A DNA stretch of 64,000 nt, from the NCBI RefSeq assembly GCF_000721175.1, contig NZ_JOEZ01000003.1, positions 434,001 to 498,000 on the forward strand, in the 5' to 3' direction. This stretch comes from Streptomyces anulatus. Lineage in GTDB: Bacteria; Actinomycetota; Actinomycetes; Streptomycetales; Streptomycetaceae. The notes under the pieces are model-generated. The model was given only the letters and a program-made list of their open reading frames with translations. It was not told the DNA's origin and made no database searches. Both the position numbers and the translations under genes were made by a program. Positions 46,897 through 55,668 of the stretch are shown in pieces (position 1 is the first letter of the stretch; each line of letters opens with the position of its first letter).

Positions 46897-48429
46897 GTGC
46901 GCGGCGCAGTCCGCACCCCGCCCCGGCACCTCACCGGTCAGCAGGTACCGGCGCAGATGGTCATCGACGCAGGTGTTCCCGGCCCCGCCGATCCCGTGCG
47001 TACCGGCGTCCCGCTCGGTCACCAGCGACGAGCCGGGCAGCCGCCTCCGCAGCTCCAGCGCCCCCTCGTACGGGGTCGCCGCGTCCCGCTCCGCCGCCAG
47101 GATCAGCACCGGCGGCAGCTCGCCCCACAGCGTCCCGACCTCCAGTGGCCGCTGCCGGGGCGCGGGCCAGAACGCGCACGGCAGGTTCGTGAAGGCGTTG
47201 TCCCAGGTCTCGAAGGGCGCGACGCGCGCCAGGTCCGTGTGGTCGCGGTCCCAGACCTCGAAGTCCTCGGGCCAGGGTGCGTCGTTGCACTCGACGGCCG
47301 TGTACACCGCCTGGGCGTTCTCGTTGTCCTTGGCGGCCACCGCGCGCGGCGAGGCCTGCGCGACCAGCGGCTCCGGGTTGCCCCGGACGTACTCGGAGAG
47401 CGCCGTCGCCCGCATCGCCCAGTAGTCGTCGTAGTAGCCGGCCCCCAGGAACGCCGAGTGCAACTGCCCCGGCCCCACCGTGCCGCCCGCGGGCTCCACC
47501 GCCAGCGCGGCGCGCACCTCGTCGTAGTGCCGCTGCACCGACTCGGGCGTGGTCCCCAGGCGGTAGACGTCGTCGTGCCGGGCGACCCAGCGGCGGAAGT
47601 CCTCCCAGCGCGCCTCGAACGCCAGCGACTGGCCCATGTTGGAGCGGTACCAGATCTGCTCCGGGTCCGGGTCGACCACCGAGTCGAACACCATGCGCCG
47701 TACGTGGGAGGGGAACAGCGTCGCGTACAGCGCGCCGAAGTACGTCCCGTAGGAGGCCCCCATGAACGTCAGCCGCTGCTCGCCGAGCGCGGCCCGCAGG
47801 ACGTCCAGGTCACGGGCGTTGTTCAGTGAGGTGTAGTGCCGCAGCGTCTCGCCCGCGTGCTTCGCGCACCCCTGCGCGTACGCCTTCGCGCGGGCGACGC
47901 GCCGCTCCTTGTACTCCTGCGTCGGGTGGGTCGGCGCGTCCGTCGGGCCCTTCGTGTACGCGGCGGGGTCCTGGCAGGTCAGCGGGGCGGAGGAGCCGTT
48001 CACCCCGCGCGGGGCGTAGCCGACCAGGTCGTACGCCTCGGCGACCTCCTTCCACTCCGGCATCTCCCCGGCCAGCGGGAAGGTGATGCTGGACGCGCCG
48101 GGGCCGCCCGGGTTGTAGACGAACGCGCCCTGTCGCTCCTCGGCCGGACCGGTGGCCCCGGCGCGGCTGACGGTCAGTTCGAGCTGCCGCCCGTCCGGCT
48201 CGGCGTAGTCGAGGGGCACCTTCACCGTGCCGCACTTCAGCGAGTCCGGGAGCATCTCCTCCTTTGGACAGGAGACGAAGTCGATCCCGGCGGCCGTGGC
48301 ACGGGCGGCGGCGATCGCGGTGCCCCGGGCCTCGGCGGAGCCCGGGCGCTCCCAGGCCCCCGCCGGAGCGGCGGCCAGGGCGGACAGGACCAGGGAGCCG
48401 ATCGATGTGTACAGCGCAGCTGTTCTCAC
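46867..48429 (-). CDS. Secreted tripeptidyl-aminopeptidase-type alpha/beta hydrolase
   Basis: 520 residues from a GTG. A signal peptide (TSIGSLVLSALAAAPAGAW) directs secretion. The S33-type fold shows VYNPGGPGASS (oxyanion region), the nucleophile in FMGASYGTYFGALYATLFP, the Asp strand LILAAERDAATPY and the His in DAGTHGIGG; the C-terminal cap carries paired Cys. Such enzymes (Streptomyces Tap and SlpD/E relatives) remove tripeptides from secreted proteins. Substrate inferred from family only. Confidence 0.88.
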   Translation of the reverse strand: MRTAALYTSIGSLVLSALAAAPAGAWERPGSAEARGTAIAAARATAAGIDFVSCPKEEMLPDSLKCGTVKVPLDYAEPDGRQLELTVSRAGATGPAEERQGAFVYNPGGPGASSITFPLAGEMPEWKEVAEAYDLVGYAPRGVNGSSAPLTCQDPAAYTKGPTDAPTHPTQEYKERRVARAKAYAQGCAKHAGETLRHYTSLNNARDLDVLRAALGEQRLTFMGASYGTYFGALYATLFPSHVRRMVFDSVVDPDPEQIWYRSNMGQSLAFEARWEDFRRWVARHDDVYRLGTTPESVQRHYDEVRAALAVEPAGGTVGPGQLHSAFLGAGYYDDYWAMRATALSEYVRGNPEPLVAQASPRAVAAKDNENAQAVYTAVECNDAPWPEDFEVWDRDHTDLARVAPFETWDNAFTNLPCAFWPAPRQRPLEVGTLWGELPPVLILAAERDAATPYEGALELRRRLPGSSLVTERDAGTHGIGGAGNTCVDDHLRRYLLTGEVPGRGADCAAHPEPNPVSLD

Positions 48430-48557
48430 GCGCGGTGCCTCTCTGCGGATGCGGAGAGGGATGGTCGGGCGGACGGGCGGTGATGTCCAGCACCGCCCCC
48501 GCGTGTCCCCGGGATTGACCCCGATGGGCGGTCAGGAAGGCTGCTGTGGAGGGGAGT

Positions 48558-49577
48558 TCAGGAGCCGCCCCCGCCGCAGCTGGACCCGCCGGAGCTTCCG
48601 CAGCTGGAGCCCCCCGAGCTTCCGCAGCTCGATCCGCTGCCGCCCCCGCACCCGGAACCGGAGGAACAGCCGGACCCGCCGCCGCAGCCCGACCCGGAGC
48701 CGCCGCTGGACCCTCCGCAGCTGGAGCCGTCGGGGCTGGAGGCGGCGCACCAGAGAGTCGTCGCGGCGACGGCGGTGACTCCCGCCGCCGTACCCCCGGT
48801 GACCTGGGCCGACGACCGCCCGCGCGGACGGCTCAGCCGTGCCGCGGCGGCCAGTTGGGCCTGGAGCACCGGGTCGGGCAGGGCGCGGAGCCCGAGCGTG
48901 GCGACCAGATGGGCGGGGGTCACCACGTACGCGTAGGTGTTCCGGAACGCCAGGGCGGCCTGGCGGCCCGCCTTCGTGATGCGGGTGGAGGAGGTCGCCG
49001 CGACGATCAGCCCGCTGAATCCGCCGATCAGGATCGGGGGCAGCATCATCAGGACGAACGGGAACGGGCCGTCCTCGGTGGCGAACTGGACGAAGGTCAG
49101 CACCACGCTCAGCGGCAGGGCGGCGACGCACGCCAGCCCCTGGATCGTCGCCCACCGCCTCAGCGGCCTGCTCTCCAGGGGAGACACGATCAGCCCGCGC
49201 GCGGCGAGCCCGTCGCCGGTCTCCTGGACCGCCGGGTGCCGCATCGCCGCCTCCCGCAGGACGTGCAGGGCGCCGCTCGGCGCGGCGGCCAGCTCCTGGA
49301 GCACCGCGCGTTCCACCGGGTCGTTCGCCTGCGCCCGCTGTACGGCGACGATGCCGGGGCCGCCGACGACCAGCCGCCCGTCCGTGTGCAGGGCGGCCAG
49401 CGCGGTGTCCACGACCCTGGCCGGGCCGCCGTTCAGGAACGCGGCCTCGTACAGGTCGTGGAGGGCGAGACCGGGGGCCGGCCGGGGGCGGCGGGCCCGG
49501 CCGTTCACGGCCTTGACGAGGAGTGCCACCGAGGAGACCGCGACCACGAGGGTCGCCAGCAGAGCCAACATGTACAT
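48558..49577 (-). CDS. TIGR04222-type membrane protein with Cys/Gly/Ser-rich C-terminal tail
   Basis: 339 residues. A first membrane segment (about 3-24) is followed by a basic stretch, then a cytoplasmic domain (about 35-140: LALHDLYEAAFLNGGPARVV, then ALAALHTDGRLVVGG) of the TIGR04222 type. Two more segments lie at about 143-167 and 172-196 and a fourth at about 262-281. The last 55 residues are only Gly, Ser and seven Cys, in units such as GSGC, SGGSSC and SGSGC. By the positive-inside rule the tail ends up outside. The gene is 6 bases after a DUF692 gene; DUF692/MNIO enzymes modify Cys in precursor peptides, so this tail is a plausible substrate. AAGGTG precedes the ATG. Confidence 0.85.
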   Translation of the reverse strand: MYMLALLATLVVAVSSVALLVKAVNGRARRPRPAPGLALHDLYEAAFLNGGPARVVDTALAALHTDGRLVVGGPGIVAVQRAQANDPVERAVLQELAAAPSGALHVLREAAMRHPAVQETGDGLAARGLIVSPLESRPLRRWATIQGLACVAALPLSVVLTFVQFATEDGPFPFVLMMLPPILIGGFSGLIVAATSSTRITKAGRQAALAFRNTYAYVVTPAHLVATLGLRALPDPVLQAQLAAAARLSRPRGRSSAQVTGGTAAGVTAVAATTLWCAASSPDGSSCGGSSGGSGSGCGGGSGCSSGSGCGGGSGSSCGSSGGSSCGSSGGSSCGGGGS

Positions 49578-49583
49578 GGCGGA

Positions 49584-50903
49584 TCACCTTCCCACGAGGG
49601 CGGCACGGGCCGCCCGGACCAGCCGGGTGGCACGGCGCGGGGGCCGGGCGCCCGACCGGTCCTGCCACCAGTACGTCAGCCGGCGCCGCGCCGCCGGGTC
49701 GGCGGGACCGCCCGCGATGAGCACGTGCTCCGCGAAGTCCAGGGCGTCGCGCCGGTAGCCGCCGGACATCGGACGGCCCCCGGCGTACGCGAGGAACCCG
49801 GCACGGTAGCCGTCGCCGAGGATCTCCGGCAGCTCCGGCGCGACCTTGGCGACGACGTCCGCGCGCTTGGCGGCCAGCGCCCGGCTCTGCACCCGCAGCC
49901 GCCGGGGGTCGAAGCCCTCGGGGGCCGGGGTCCCCGCCACCAGTGCGGAGAGCAGCGAGGTCTGCGCGACGGCGGTACGGTCACGGATCCCGGCCGGCAC
50001 GGGGGCGGCGGGCGCACGGGCTCCGGCGCCCTCCCCGTCGTGTGCCGCGCCCCGGGCCGTGGGACGCGGGTCCGCCGGGGGAGCCGCCCGCCGCAGCGTC
50101 GCCCGGATCGCGTCGAGTTCGCCCGCCAGCTCCTCGGCCGGCGGGAACGCGTCGTCCCGCTCCAGCAGCACACCCGGAGGGTCGACCCGGGAGCGCAGCT
50201 CGGCCAGCACCTCCAGGACGGGGGCGGTCACCGGGTGGGCGTGCGTGTCGTGCCAGACGCCGTTCCTCTCGACCCCGCCCGCCACATGGACGTACGCGAT
50301 GGCCTCCACCGGCAGCTCGTCCAGCGCCTTCGCCGGGTCCTGGCCGAGGTTGACGTGATTGGTGTGCAGGTTGGCCACGTCGATCAGCAGCCGTACGCCG
50401 GTCCGCTCGACCAGCTCCGCCAGGAACTGCCCCTCGGTCAGCTCCTCGCCCGGCCAGGAGACCAGCGCCGCGATGTTCTCCAGGGCGAGCGGAACCGGCA
50501 ACGAGTCCTGCGCGATCCGCACGTTCTCGCACAGCACGTCCAGCGCGTCCCAGGTGCGCTCCACCGGCAGCAGGTGCCCCGCCTCCAGCCTCGGCGACGC
50601 GGTCAGCGGCCCCCCGGCCCGTACGAACGCGATGTGCTCGGTCACCAGCGGCGTCCCCAGCAGCTCGGCGCGCGCCGCGAGGGCGGCGAGGCGCACGGGG
50701 TCCGGCCGCTCGGCGCCACCCAGGCCGAGGGCCACCCCGTGCGGCACGATCCGCACACCGCGCTCCCGGAGCCGTACCAGGGAGTCCGGGAGGTGGTCGG
50801 CGCAGAGGTTCTCCGCGACCGCCTCGACCCAGTCGATCCCCGCCAGCGCCTCCACCTCGTCCGCGATCTCCGGCCGCCAGCCGATGCCGATGCCCAGTTC
50901 CAT
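49584..50903 (-). CDS. DUF692 (MNIO) multinuclear non-haem iron enzyme with C-terminal extension
   Basis: 439 residues; usual MNIO enzymes have about 280. The TIM-barrel part (1 to about 270) shows all family metal ligands: His55 (VPHGVALG), Glu89-His90 (VTEHIAF), Glu142-Asn143 (LENIAAL), Asp175, Asn178 and His180 (IDVANLH), His206 (YVHVAGG), Asp219/His221/His223 (DTHAHPV) and Glu248/Asp250 (LLERDDAF). The extra C-terminal 150 residues ([20 protein letters not shown], then [20 protein letters not shown]) look helical and recall the separate partner proteins that bring peptides to MNIO enzymes (BufC/HvfC-type), so the partner may be fused here. Known relatives (MbnB, BufB, ChrH) oxidise Cys of RiPP precursors. 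It precedes the Cys-rich membrane protein in the same operon. Confidence 0.88.
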   Translation of the reverse strand: MELGIGIGWRPEIADEVEALAGIDWVEAVAENLCADHLPDSLVRLRERGVRIVPHGVALGLGGAERPDPVRLAALAARAELLGTPLVTEHIAFVRAGGPLTASPRLEAGHLLPVERTWDALDVLCENVRIAQDSLPVPLALENIAALVSWPGEELTEGQFLAELVERTGVRLLIDVANLHTNHVNLGQDPAKALDELPVEAIAYVHVAGGVERNGVWHDTHAHPVTAPVLEVLAELRSRVDPPGVLLERDDAFPPAEELAGELDAIRATLRRAAPPADPRPTARGAAHDGEGAGARAPAAPVPAGIRDRTAVAQTSLLSALVAGTPAPEGFDPRRLRVQSRALAAKRADVVAKVAPELPEILGDGYRAGFLAYAGGRPMSGGYRRDALDFAEHVLIAGGPADPAARRRLTYWWQDRSGARPPRRATRLVRAARAALVGR

Positions 50904-51015
50904 GGTGTCCCCCTCACCTCGTTGTGTTCAGGGGTCATGGCCCCGTCGAGCGGCGATGAACCCGACATGGGGGACGTTCAGAGCTGGATCTGAGGTTCCG
51001 GGACCGTGGTCCTCG

Positions 51016-51765
51016 TCAGGGCATCGGCATCATCGTGGGCGGCACCGGGCGCGAGGTGAAGGACTGGTCGCCGGTCGGTGTCGCCGGCACCGGAGCCAGG
51101 GGGGCCTGCCCGTCCTGGGGCATCGACGGGCCCGAGGGGCTGGCCGTCGACCCGCTTGCCGCCTCGCGCGCCAGGGCGTCGAAGTCGACGAACCCGGTGG
51201 CCTCCAGCATGGTGATGTGGTCCAGCACCGTCTGGTTCGCGTCGCTCGCGAGCTGCCGGATCAGCGTGTTCCGGGTGGTGTGGCGGACCTGGGCGATCAG
51301 GCCGAAGACCTTGCCGTGGGCGGCCCGCAGGATATTGGCGAACTTGCGCTCGTAATCGTCGCCGCTCGCCGCCGTCAGCTCCCGCAGCCACCCCTGCTGC
51401 TGGGCGGTCGGCTGGTTGGGCAGCTCCACCCCGAGCTTCGCCGCCACGTCCCGGGCCCGCCGGTCCAGGTCCGCGTGCCCGACGACCAGGTGGTCCCCGG
51501 CGGCCTTCGTCGCCTCGCTGGGCGCCCGTTCGATCGCCTGCTGCCCGGCGGGCAGCTCCCACAGTCCGGCGAGCCGCACCTTGACCAGGAAGTCCCGGTC
51601 GGTCGCGGAGAGCGGCCCCCACTGGGTGGCGACGCTGGAGGCGTTGAGGTTCGCCTCGCCGGTGCCTGAGCGGTCCGCGTAGGACCAGACGGGGAACGCG
51701 AGCGCGCCGAGCGTGGCGACCAGTGCCGCGATGATGAGGGCCGTTCCGTTGATGCGTCGCAACAA
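51016..51765 (-). CDS. DUF4142 exported protein
   Basis: 249 residues from a TTG at 51765 that follows GGGAGA by 4-5 bases; an ATG at 51813 gives a longer frame without a ribosome site. A signal or anchor segment (RINGTALIIAALVATLGALAFPVWS) leads to a ferritin-like helical DUF4142 domain (about 45-185: LSATDRDFLVKVRLAGLWEL, VVGHADLDRRARDVAAKLGV, HGKVFGLIAQVRHTTRN). A Pro/Ser-rich tail ends in MMPMP. It lies 112 bases upstream of the DUF692 gene on the same strand; I read it as part of the same cluster. Function unknown. Confidence 0.8.
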   Translation of the reverse strand: MLRRINGTALIIAALVATLGALAFPVWSYADRSGTGEANLNASSVATQWGPLSATDRDFLVKVRLAGLWELPAGQQAIERAPSEATKAAGDHLVVGHADLDRRARDVAAKLGVELPNQPTAQQQGWLRELTAASGDDYERKFANILRAAHGKVFGLIAQVRHTTRNTLIRQLASDANQTVLDHITMLEATGFVDFDALAREAASGSTASPSGPSMPQDGQAPLAPVPATPTGDQSFTSRPVPPTMMPMP

Positions 51766-51920
51766 GGTGTCTCCCGGGCAGAAGCGTGACAGCGTCGAAC
51801 AGGCGTCAATCAACCGCCAACCGGCTCGCCGTGCAGGCTACTTGGCGGTAATGCCGATACGGCAGTACCGGGAGATACGCAGTCGGACGCAGAAATGCTC
51901 AGCCATGCCGCTCGGGCACG

Positions 51921-51986
51921 CTTCCGGTCAGCCGCTCGGCCGTGCTTCCGCTGCTTCCGGTCAGCTGCTCGGCGGTGCTCCCACTG
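51921..51986. repeat. 33-bp imperfect tandem duplication
   Basis: Two units starting CTTCCGGTCAG (51921 and 51954) occur in the 200-base spacer downstream of the peptidyl-tRNA hydrolase-like gene. No gene is evident in 51816-52024. Confidence 0.55.
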
Positions 51987-52024
51987 CTTCCGTGCTTCCG
52001 CGCTGGAGATTCCGTTTCCGTCGG

Positions 52025-52747
52025 TCAGCGGCGCAGCGCCGGGTGGTCGGCGACCACCGTGCAGGACCCCGGGGCGATCTCGGTGAACCCCGCGTCGCGC
52101 ACCACCGGCAGCCCGCTCACCGTCAGCTCCCGCCAGCGCTCCGCGCCGGGGGTGGCGACGGAGAGCGGGAACCCGGCCTCGCGCCAGGCCTTGCGCTCGG
52201 TGTCGGACAGCTCCCACCAGGCGAGCTGGGCACCGTGGCCGACCTGGGCCATCGTCTTGCCCGCCGACATGTCCACCTCGGGATTCAGCCACAGCACCGG
52301 GCCCGAGAGATCGGGGGAGGCGGGCGGCTCGGGGTCCTCCAGGTCGGTGCCCGACACCTGGAGCTTGGCCAGCTCCTTGGGCCAGCCGTCCAGCGGGACC
52401 GGAGGGAACACCCGCACCTCCGCGCCGTCCTCGCCCGTGACCGTGATGCCGTCCAGCGCCGTGGCCTTGCGCCACTCCGCACCGCGCGCCCGGCGTACGA
52501 CCTTGCGGATCCGGGCGTCCTGCCAGTCCCGCATCGCCGCGGCCCACTCGCCGTCGCCGAGGGACCGCTCGTCGGAGAGGATCGTCAGCACCGCGCGGGC
52601 GGCGGTCCGCAGCGCGTCGGTGCGGGCGGGCGGGTCCGTCTTCTCCAGGTGGAGCACCAGCGGCAGCACGAACTGCTGCGCCTGGTCGCGGTCGGTCGGA
52701 CCGTGGTGGAACGGGCTCTCGGGGGCCGGGGTGTCGTTGCTGGTCAC
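52025..52747 (-). CDS. Peptidyl-tRNA hydrolase-like (PTH2-type) protein
   Basis: 240 residues from a GTG at 52747 (a start at 52777 is also in frame). The C-terminal part has the PTH2 signature: NPEVDMSAGKTMAQVGHGAQ, then LAWWEL, with the Lys and the Q-V/C-H region of archaeal/eukaryotic-type enzymes. The N-terminal 130 residues (VLPLVLHLEKTDPPARTDALRTAARA) form an extra helical domain. PTH2 hydrolyses peptidyl-tRNA; activity of these longer actinobacterial proteins is not established. Divergent from the AIM24 gene. Confidence 0.75.
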   Translation of the reverse strand: MTSNDTPAPESPFHHGPTDRDQAQQFVLPLVLHLEKTDPPARTDALRTAARAVLTILSDERSLGDGEWAAAMRDWQDARIRKVVRRARGAEWRKATALDGITVTGEDGAEVRVFPPVPLDGWPKELAKLQVSGTDLEDPEPPASPDLSGPVLWLNPEVDMSAGKTMAQVGHGAQLAWWELSDTERKAWREAGFPLSVATPGAERWRELTVSGLPVVRDAGFTEIAPGSCTVVADHPALRR

Positions 52748-52818
52748 CGTCCCAGTCTGCCAGGCCGGTCGTGTCACCTTCTTGGCGGAACGACATGGTC
52801 CGGGTGAGGATGCTCCGC

Positions 52819-53493
52819 ATGAAGAGCGATCTTTTTTCCAGCGAGCACATGGCCCAGCCGGCCACCGCCCCCGGCATGACCCTGCAGAACTCCAAGTCGA
52901 TCAAGTACGCCGTCAACGGGGAGATGCACGCCCGGCAGGGCTCGATGATCGCCTTCCGCGGCAACCTCCAGTTCGAGCGCAAGGGCCAGGGCCTCGGCGG
53001 GATGCTCAAGCGTGCGGTCACCGGCGAGGGCCTCGCGCTGATGGCCGTCCGCGGCCAGGGCGAGGCGTGGTTCGCGCACGAGGCGGCGAACTGTTTCATC
53101 GTGGAGCTGGACCAGGGCGACTCCATCACCATCAACGGCCGCAACGTCCTCTGTTTCGACCCCACGCTCTCCTACGAGATCAAGACCGTGAAGGGCGCCG
53201 GAATGGTCGGCGGCGGCCTCTTCAACAGCGTCTTCACGGGCTACGGCAAGCTCGGCCTGATGTGTGAGGGCACCCCGATCGTGATCCCCGTGACGGCCGC
53301 CCAGCCGGTGTACGTGGACACGGACGCGGTCGTCGGCTGGAGCCAGCAGCTCACCACCAGCCTGAACCGCTCGCAGAGCGTCGGCTCGATGGTGCGCGGC
53401 GGATCCGGCGAGGCCGTCCAGCTGATGCTCCAGGGCGAGGGTTTCGTCATCGTGCGGCCGAGCGAGGCCAGGCCCGACAAGACCTCCAACTGA
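52819..53493 (+). CDS. AIM24 family protein
   Basis: 224 residues from the ATG at 52819, 8 bases after GAGGA; an upstream start at 52771 would overlap the divergent gene. The AIM24/TIGR00266-like beta-rich fold is visible as a repeated pattern: VNGEMHARQGSMIAFRGNLQF, GLALMAVRGQGEAWFAH, ADAVVGW-type turns and the closing MLQGEGFVIVRPSE. No signal peptide. Function unknown; Streptomyces usually carry several copies. Confidence 0.85.
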   Translation: MKSDLFSSEHMAQPATAPGMTLQNSKSIKYAVNGEMHARQGSMIAFRGNLQFERKGQGLGGMLKRAVTGEGLALMAVRGQGEAWFAHEAANCFIVELDQGDSITINGRNVLCFDPTLSYEIKTVKGAGMVGGGLFNSVFTGYGKLGLMCEGTPIVIPVTAAQPVYVDTDAVVGWSQQLTTSLNRSQSVGSMVRGGSGEAVQLMLQGEGFVIVRPSEARPDKTSN

Positions 53494-53861
53494 GCCTGGA
53501 CCTCAGGGGTGTGGGTCACGGTACGGCCTCCGCGGCGCCTGGGTGCTGCGCGGGGCCGACCTCCCGGCGCTCCGACCGTGACCGGGGCCGCCGGGGTCCT
53601 CGCATCCGGCCAGGACGGCGCCGGACAGCACCGACTCCCGGCAACTTCGGCACGGCGTCACTCCGTCCGCGTGAGGAACGGACGTCGGTGATCGGGGGAG
53701 GGCATGGGTAATGCCGGCCATCGATGTCGCTGTGCTTCCGGCCGTTGTCGTCATGTCGTCGGCCTTGCCCACGCCGTGGCGGACGGTGTGCTGGGGTACC
53801 GCCACCGGGCCGCGCGGCTCCGCAGGGAGCAGGAGAACGCCCGGGCCCCGCGCCACGCCGA
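53494..53861. other. Spacer without recognisable gene
   Basis: About 370 GC-rich bases between the AIM24 stop and the stop of the deacetylase gene. Small open frames exist on both strands, but none has a ribosome site and a known motif. Confidence 0.5.
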
Positions 53862-54734
53862 TCAGCCCTCCATCAGCTCCGAGACCTTCACGAAGCGGTA
53901 GCCGCGCTCGCGCAGCTCCGGAACGATTCTGCGGACCGCCTCCCCGGTGACCGGCGCCGCACTGCTCGTGCAGTGCATGACCACCAGCGATCCCGGCCGC
54001 ACCCCGTCCAGCACCTGCTCGGCCACCGCCCCCGCGTCCGTCGCGAACGCGTCACCGCTCACCACGTCCCACTGCACCGCCGTCACGTTGGCCGGGGCCA
54101 GCGCGCGCAGGGCGGCGTCGTCGTAGCAGCCGCCGGGGAAGCGGAAGTACGGCACCACATTCCGTACCCCGGCCGCCCGGAACGCCGAGAAGGCCCGCTC
54201 CACGTCGCGGGCCATGGAGTCCTTCGCGACCACCGGCAGGCCGTAGCAGTCGGCGGTGAAGGCGTAGTGGCTGTAGGAGTGGTTGGCGACCTCGAACAGG
54301 CCGTCCGCGCCGATGCCCTTCGCCTGGGCCGGGTACTCCTCCGCCCAGCGGCCGGTCATGAAGACGGTCGAGGGCACCTTCAGCCGCCGCAGCAGCGCGA
54401 TCAGCTCCTGGTTGTCGAAGCGCTCGCCCGCCTTCGCCCGGGGGCCCTGATCGGCTGTCATGTCGGCGTCGAAGGTGAGCGCGACGACCTTCTCCGCCGC
54501 GCCGCCGCCTGCCGTGCCCCCGCCCGTCGTCCGCCGTTCGAAGACCGGGGTGCGCCCCGCCGGGCCGGGGGCCATGGTGGGCGGCTTCTTCGGGCCGGCG
54601 GAGGCGGAGGCAGCGGCGGAGGGGGCGGTGGCGCTGAGGGAGGGGGCCGGGGTTGCGCACCCGGCCAGGGCGCCGCCGAGCACCAGGGCTCCCAGAACGG
54701 CTGAAGCGGTCATTTCTTGTGATGATCTGATCAT
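53862..54734 (-). CDS. Polysaccharide deacetylase (NodB homology) lipoprotein
   Basis: 290 residues from the ATG at 54734 (MIRSSQEMTASAV); the later ATG at 54713 would lack basic residues in the signal. The lipobox is LAGC. The NodB domain runs from about 80: LTFDADMT (metal and catalytic Asp), ANHSYSHY (His-x3-His), RFPGGCYDD and VMHCTSSAAP. Such enzymes remove acetyl groups from peptidoglycan, chitin-type or other polymers outside the cell. The usual TFDDG-type motif is changed to TFDAD, as in one subgroup, so substrate is open. Confidence 0.85.
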   Translation of the reverse strand: MIRSSQEMTASAVLGALVLGGALAGCATPAPSLSATAPSAAASASAGPKKPPTMAPGPAGRTPVFERRTTGGGTAGGGAAEKVVALTFDADMTADQGPRAKAGERFDNQELIALLRRLKVPSTVFMTGRWAEEYPAQAKGIGADGLFEVANHSYSHYAFTADCYGLPVVAKDSMARDVERAFSAFRAAGVRNVVPYFRFPGGCYDDAALRALAPANVTAVQWDVVSGDAFATDAGAVAEQVLDGVRPGSLVVMHCTSSAAPVTGEAVRRIVPELRERGYRFVKVSELMEG

Positions 54735-54840
54735 TAACGGAAAATATCGGACTCCACCACCGGAGGCTCCCCGCGGCGCTCCGAGGGACACCCCGGTGGC
54801 CCCGGCCCGGCTCAGGCTCCGACCCCGCTCCGCTTCCTGA

Positions 54841-55668
54841 TCAGGAGACCGGTGCGGGCCGAACGGCCGCTCGCCGGCGGTGGCGCCCCGGCCGCCAGGA
54901 CGCGACGAGGGCCGCAGCCAGCAGCAGTTCGGCGATGTCCCCGCCGTAGTACATGATCTCCGCGCCACCCCGGACCTGAGCGATCGGAGCGTGTACGTCG
55001 ATGAGGAAACCGCCGTACATCAACTGGGAGATCGTGGCGTGCGCGGCCACCGCGACGCCCAGGACCACCAGGCGGGCGGGCACCCCGGGGCGGGACGGCG
55101 CCGGGTCCGGGCCCGCGATCACCCAGGCGAACAGGCAGCCGGAGAGCAGGAAGTGGGCGTGCATGAACCAGTGCAGGAACGGCCGGTCCATCGTGGCGTC
55201 GAACAATGGCGTGAAGTACAGCACCGCCAGCGTGCCGGTGCTCAGCACCAGGGCCGGGACCGGGTGGGCCACCGCACGTACGGGGCGGCTGTGCAACAGC
55301 CCGGTCAGGCGTCTGGCCCGCGGGACGGGCAGGGTGCGCAGCAGGAGGGTGACGGGGGCGCCCAGCACCAGGCCGAGCGGCGCGTACATGCCGATGAGCA
55401 TGTGCTGGGTCATGTGCCCCCGGAAGTCCTCATGGGCGAACGGCGCGACGGGCGGCAGCAGCGCCGCGGCCAGGACCGCGCATCCGGCGAGGAAGCTCAC
55501 CGTCCGCCACCGGCCCCACCCCAGGGCGGGGCGGCGGGCGCGGGCCCGGTGGGCGAGCAGGAGGTAGCCGCCTGCGAGCAGGGCGACCGCCGTGGCGGGC
55601 AGCAGCACCTCCCATACGCCGCCGCCTCCCGCGTCCCCGCCGTGCGGGTGGTGTGTGCCGCCGCCCAT
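54841..55668 (-). CDS. CtaG-type cytochrome c oxidase assembly membrane protein
   Basis: 275 residues with about seven membrane segments. The conserved His of the caa3_CtaG family are present: FRGHMTQHMLIGMY, LHWFMHAHFLLSGCLFAW and AAHATISQLMYGG. Members help assemble the copper centre of cytochrome oxidase or transport copper. The start overlaps the DUF2243 stop by one base (TGATG), so it is co-translated with that gene. The C-terminus is Arg-rich and cytoplasmic. Confidence 0.85.
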   Translation of the reverse strand: MGGGTHHPHGGDAGGGGVWEVLLPATAVALLAGGYLLLAHRARARRPALGWGRWRTVSFLAGCAVLAAALLPPVAPFAHEDFRGHMTQHMLIGMYAPLGLVLGAPVTLLLRTLPVPRARRLTGLLHSRPVRAVAHPVPALVLSTGTLAVLYFTPLFDATMDRPFLHWFMHAHFLLSGCLFAWVIAGPDPAPSRPGVPARLVVLGVAVAAHATISQLMYGGFLIDVHAPIAQVRGGAEIMYYGGDIAELLLAAALVASWRPGRHRRRAAVRPAPVS

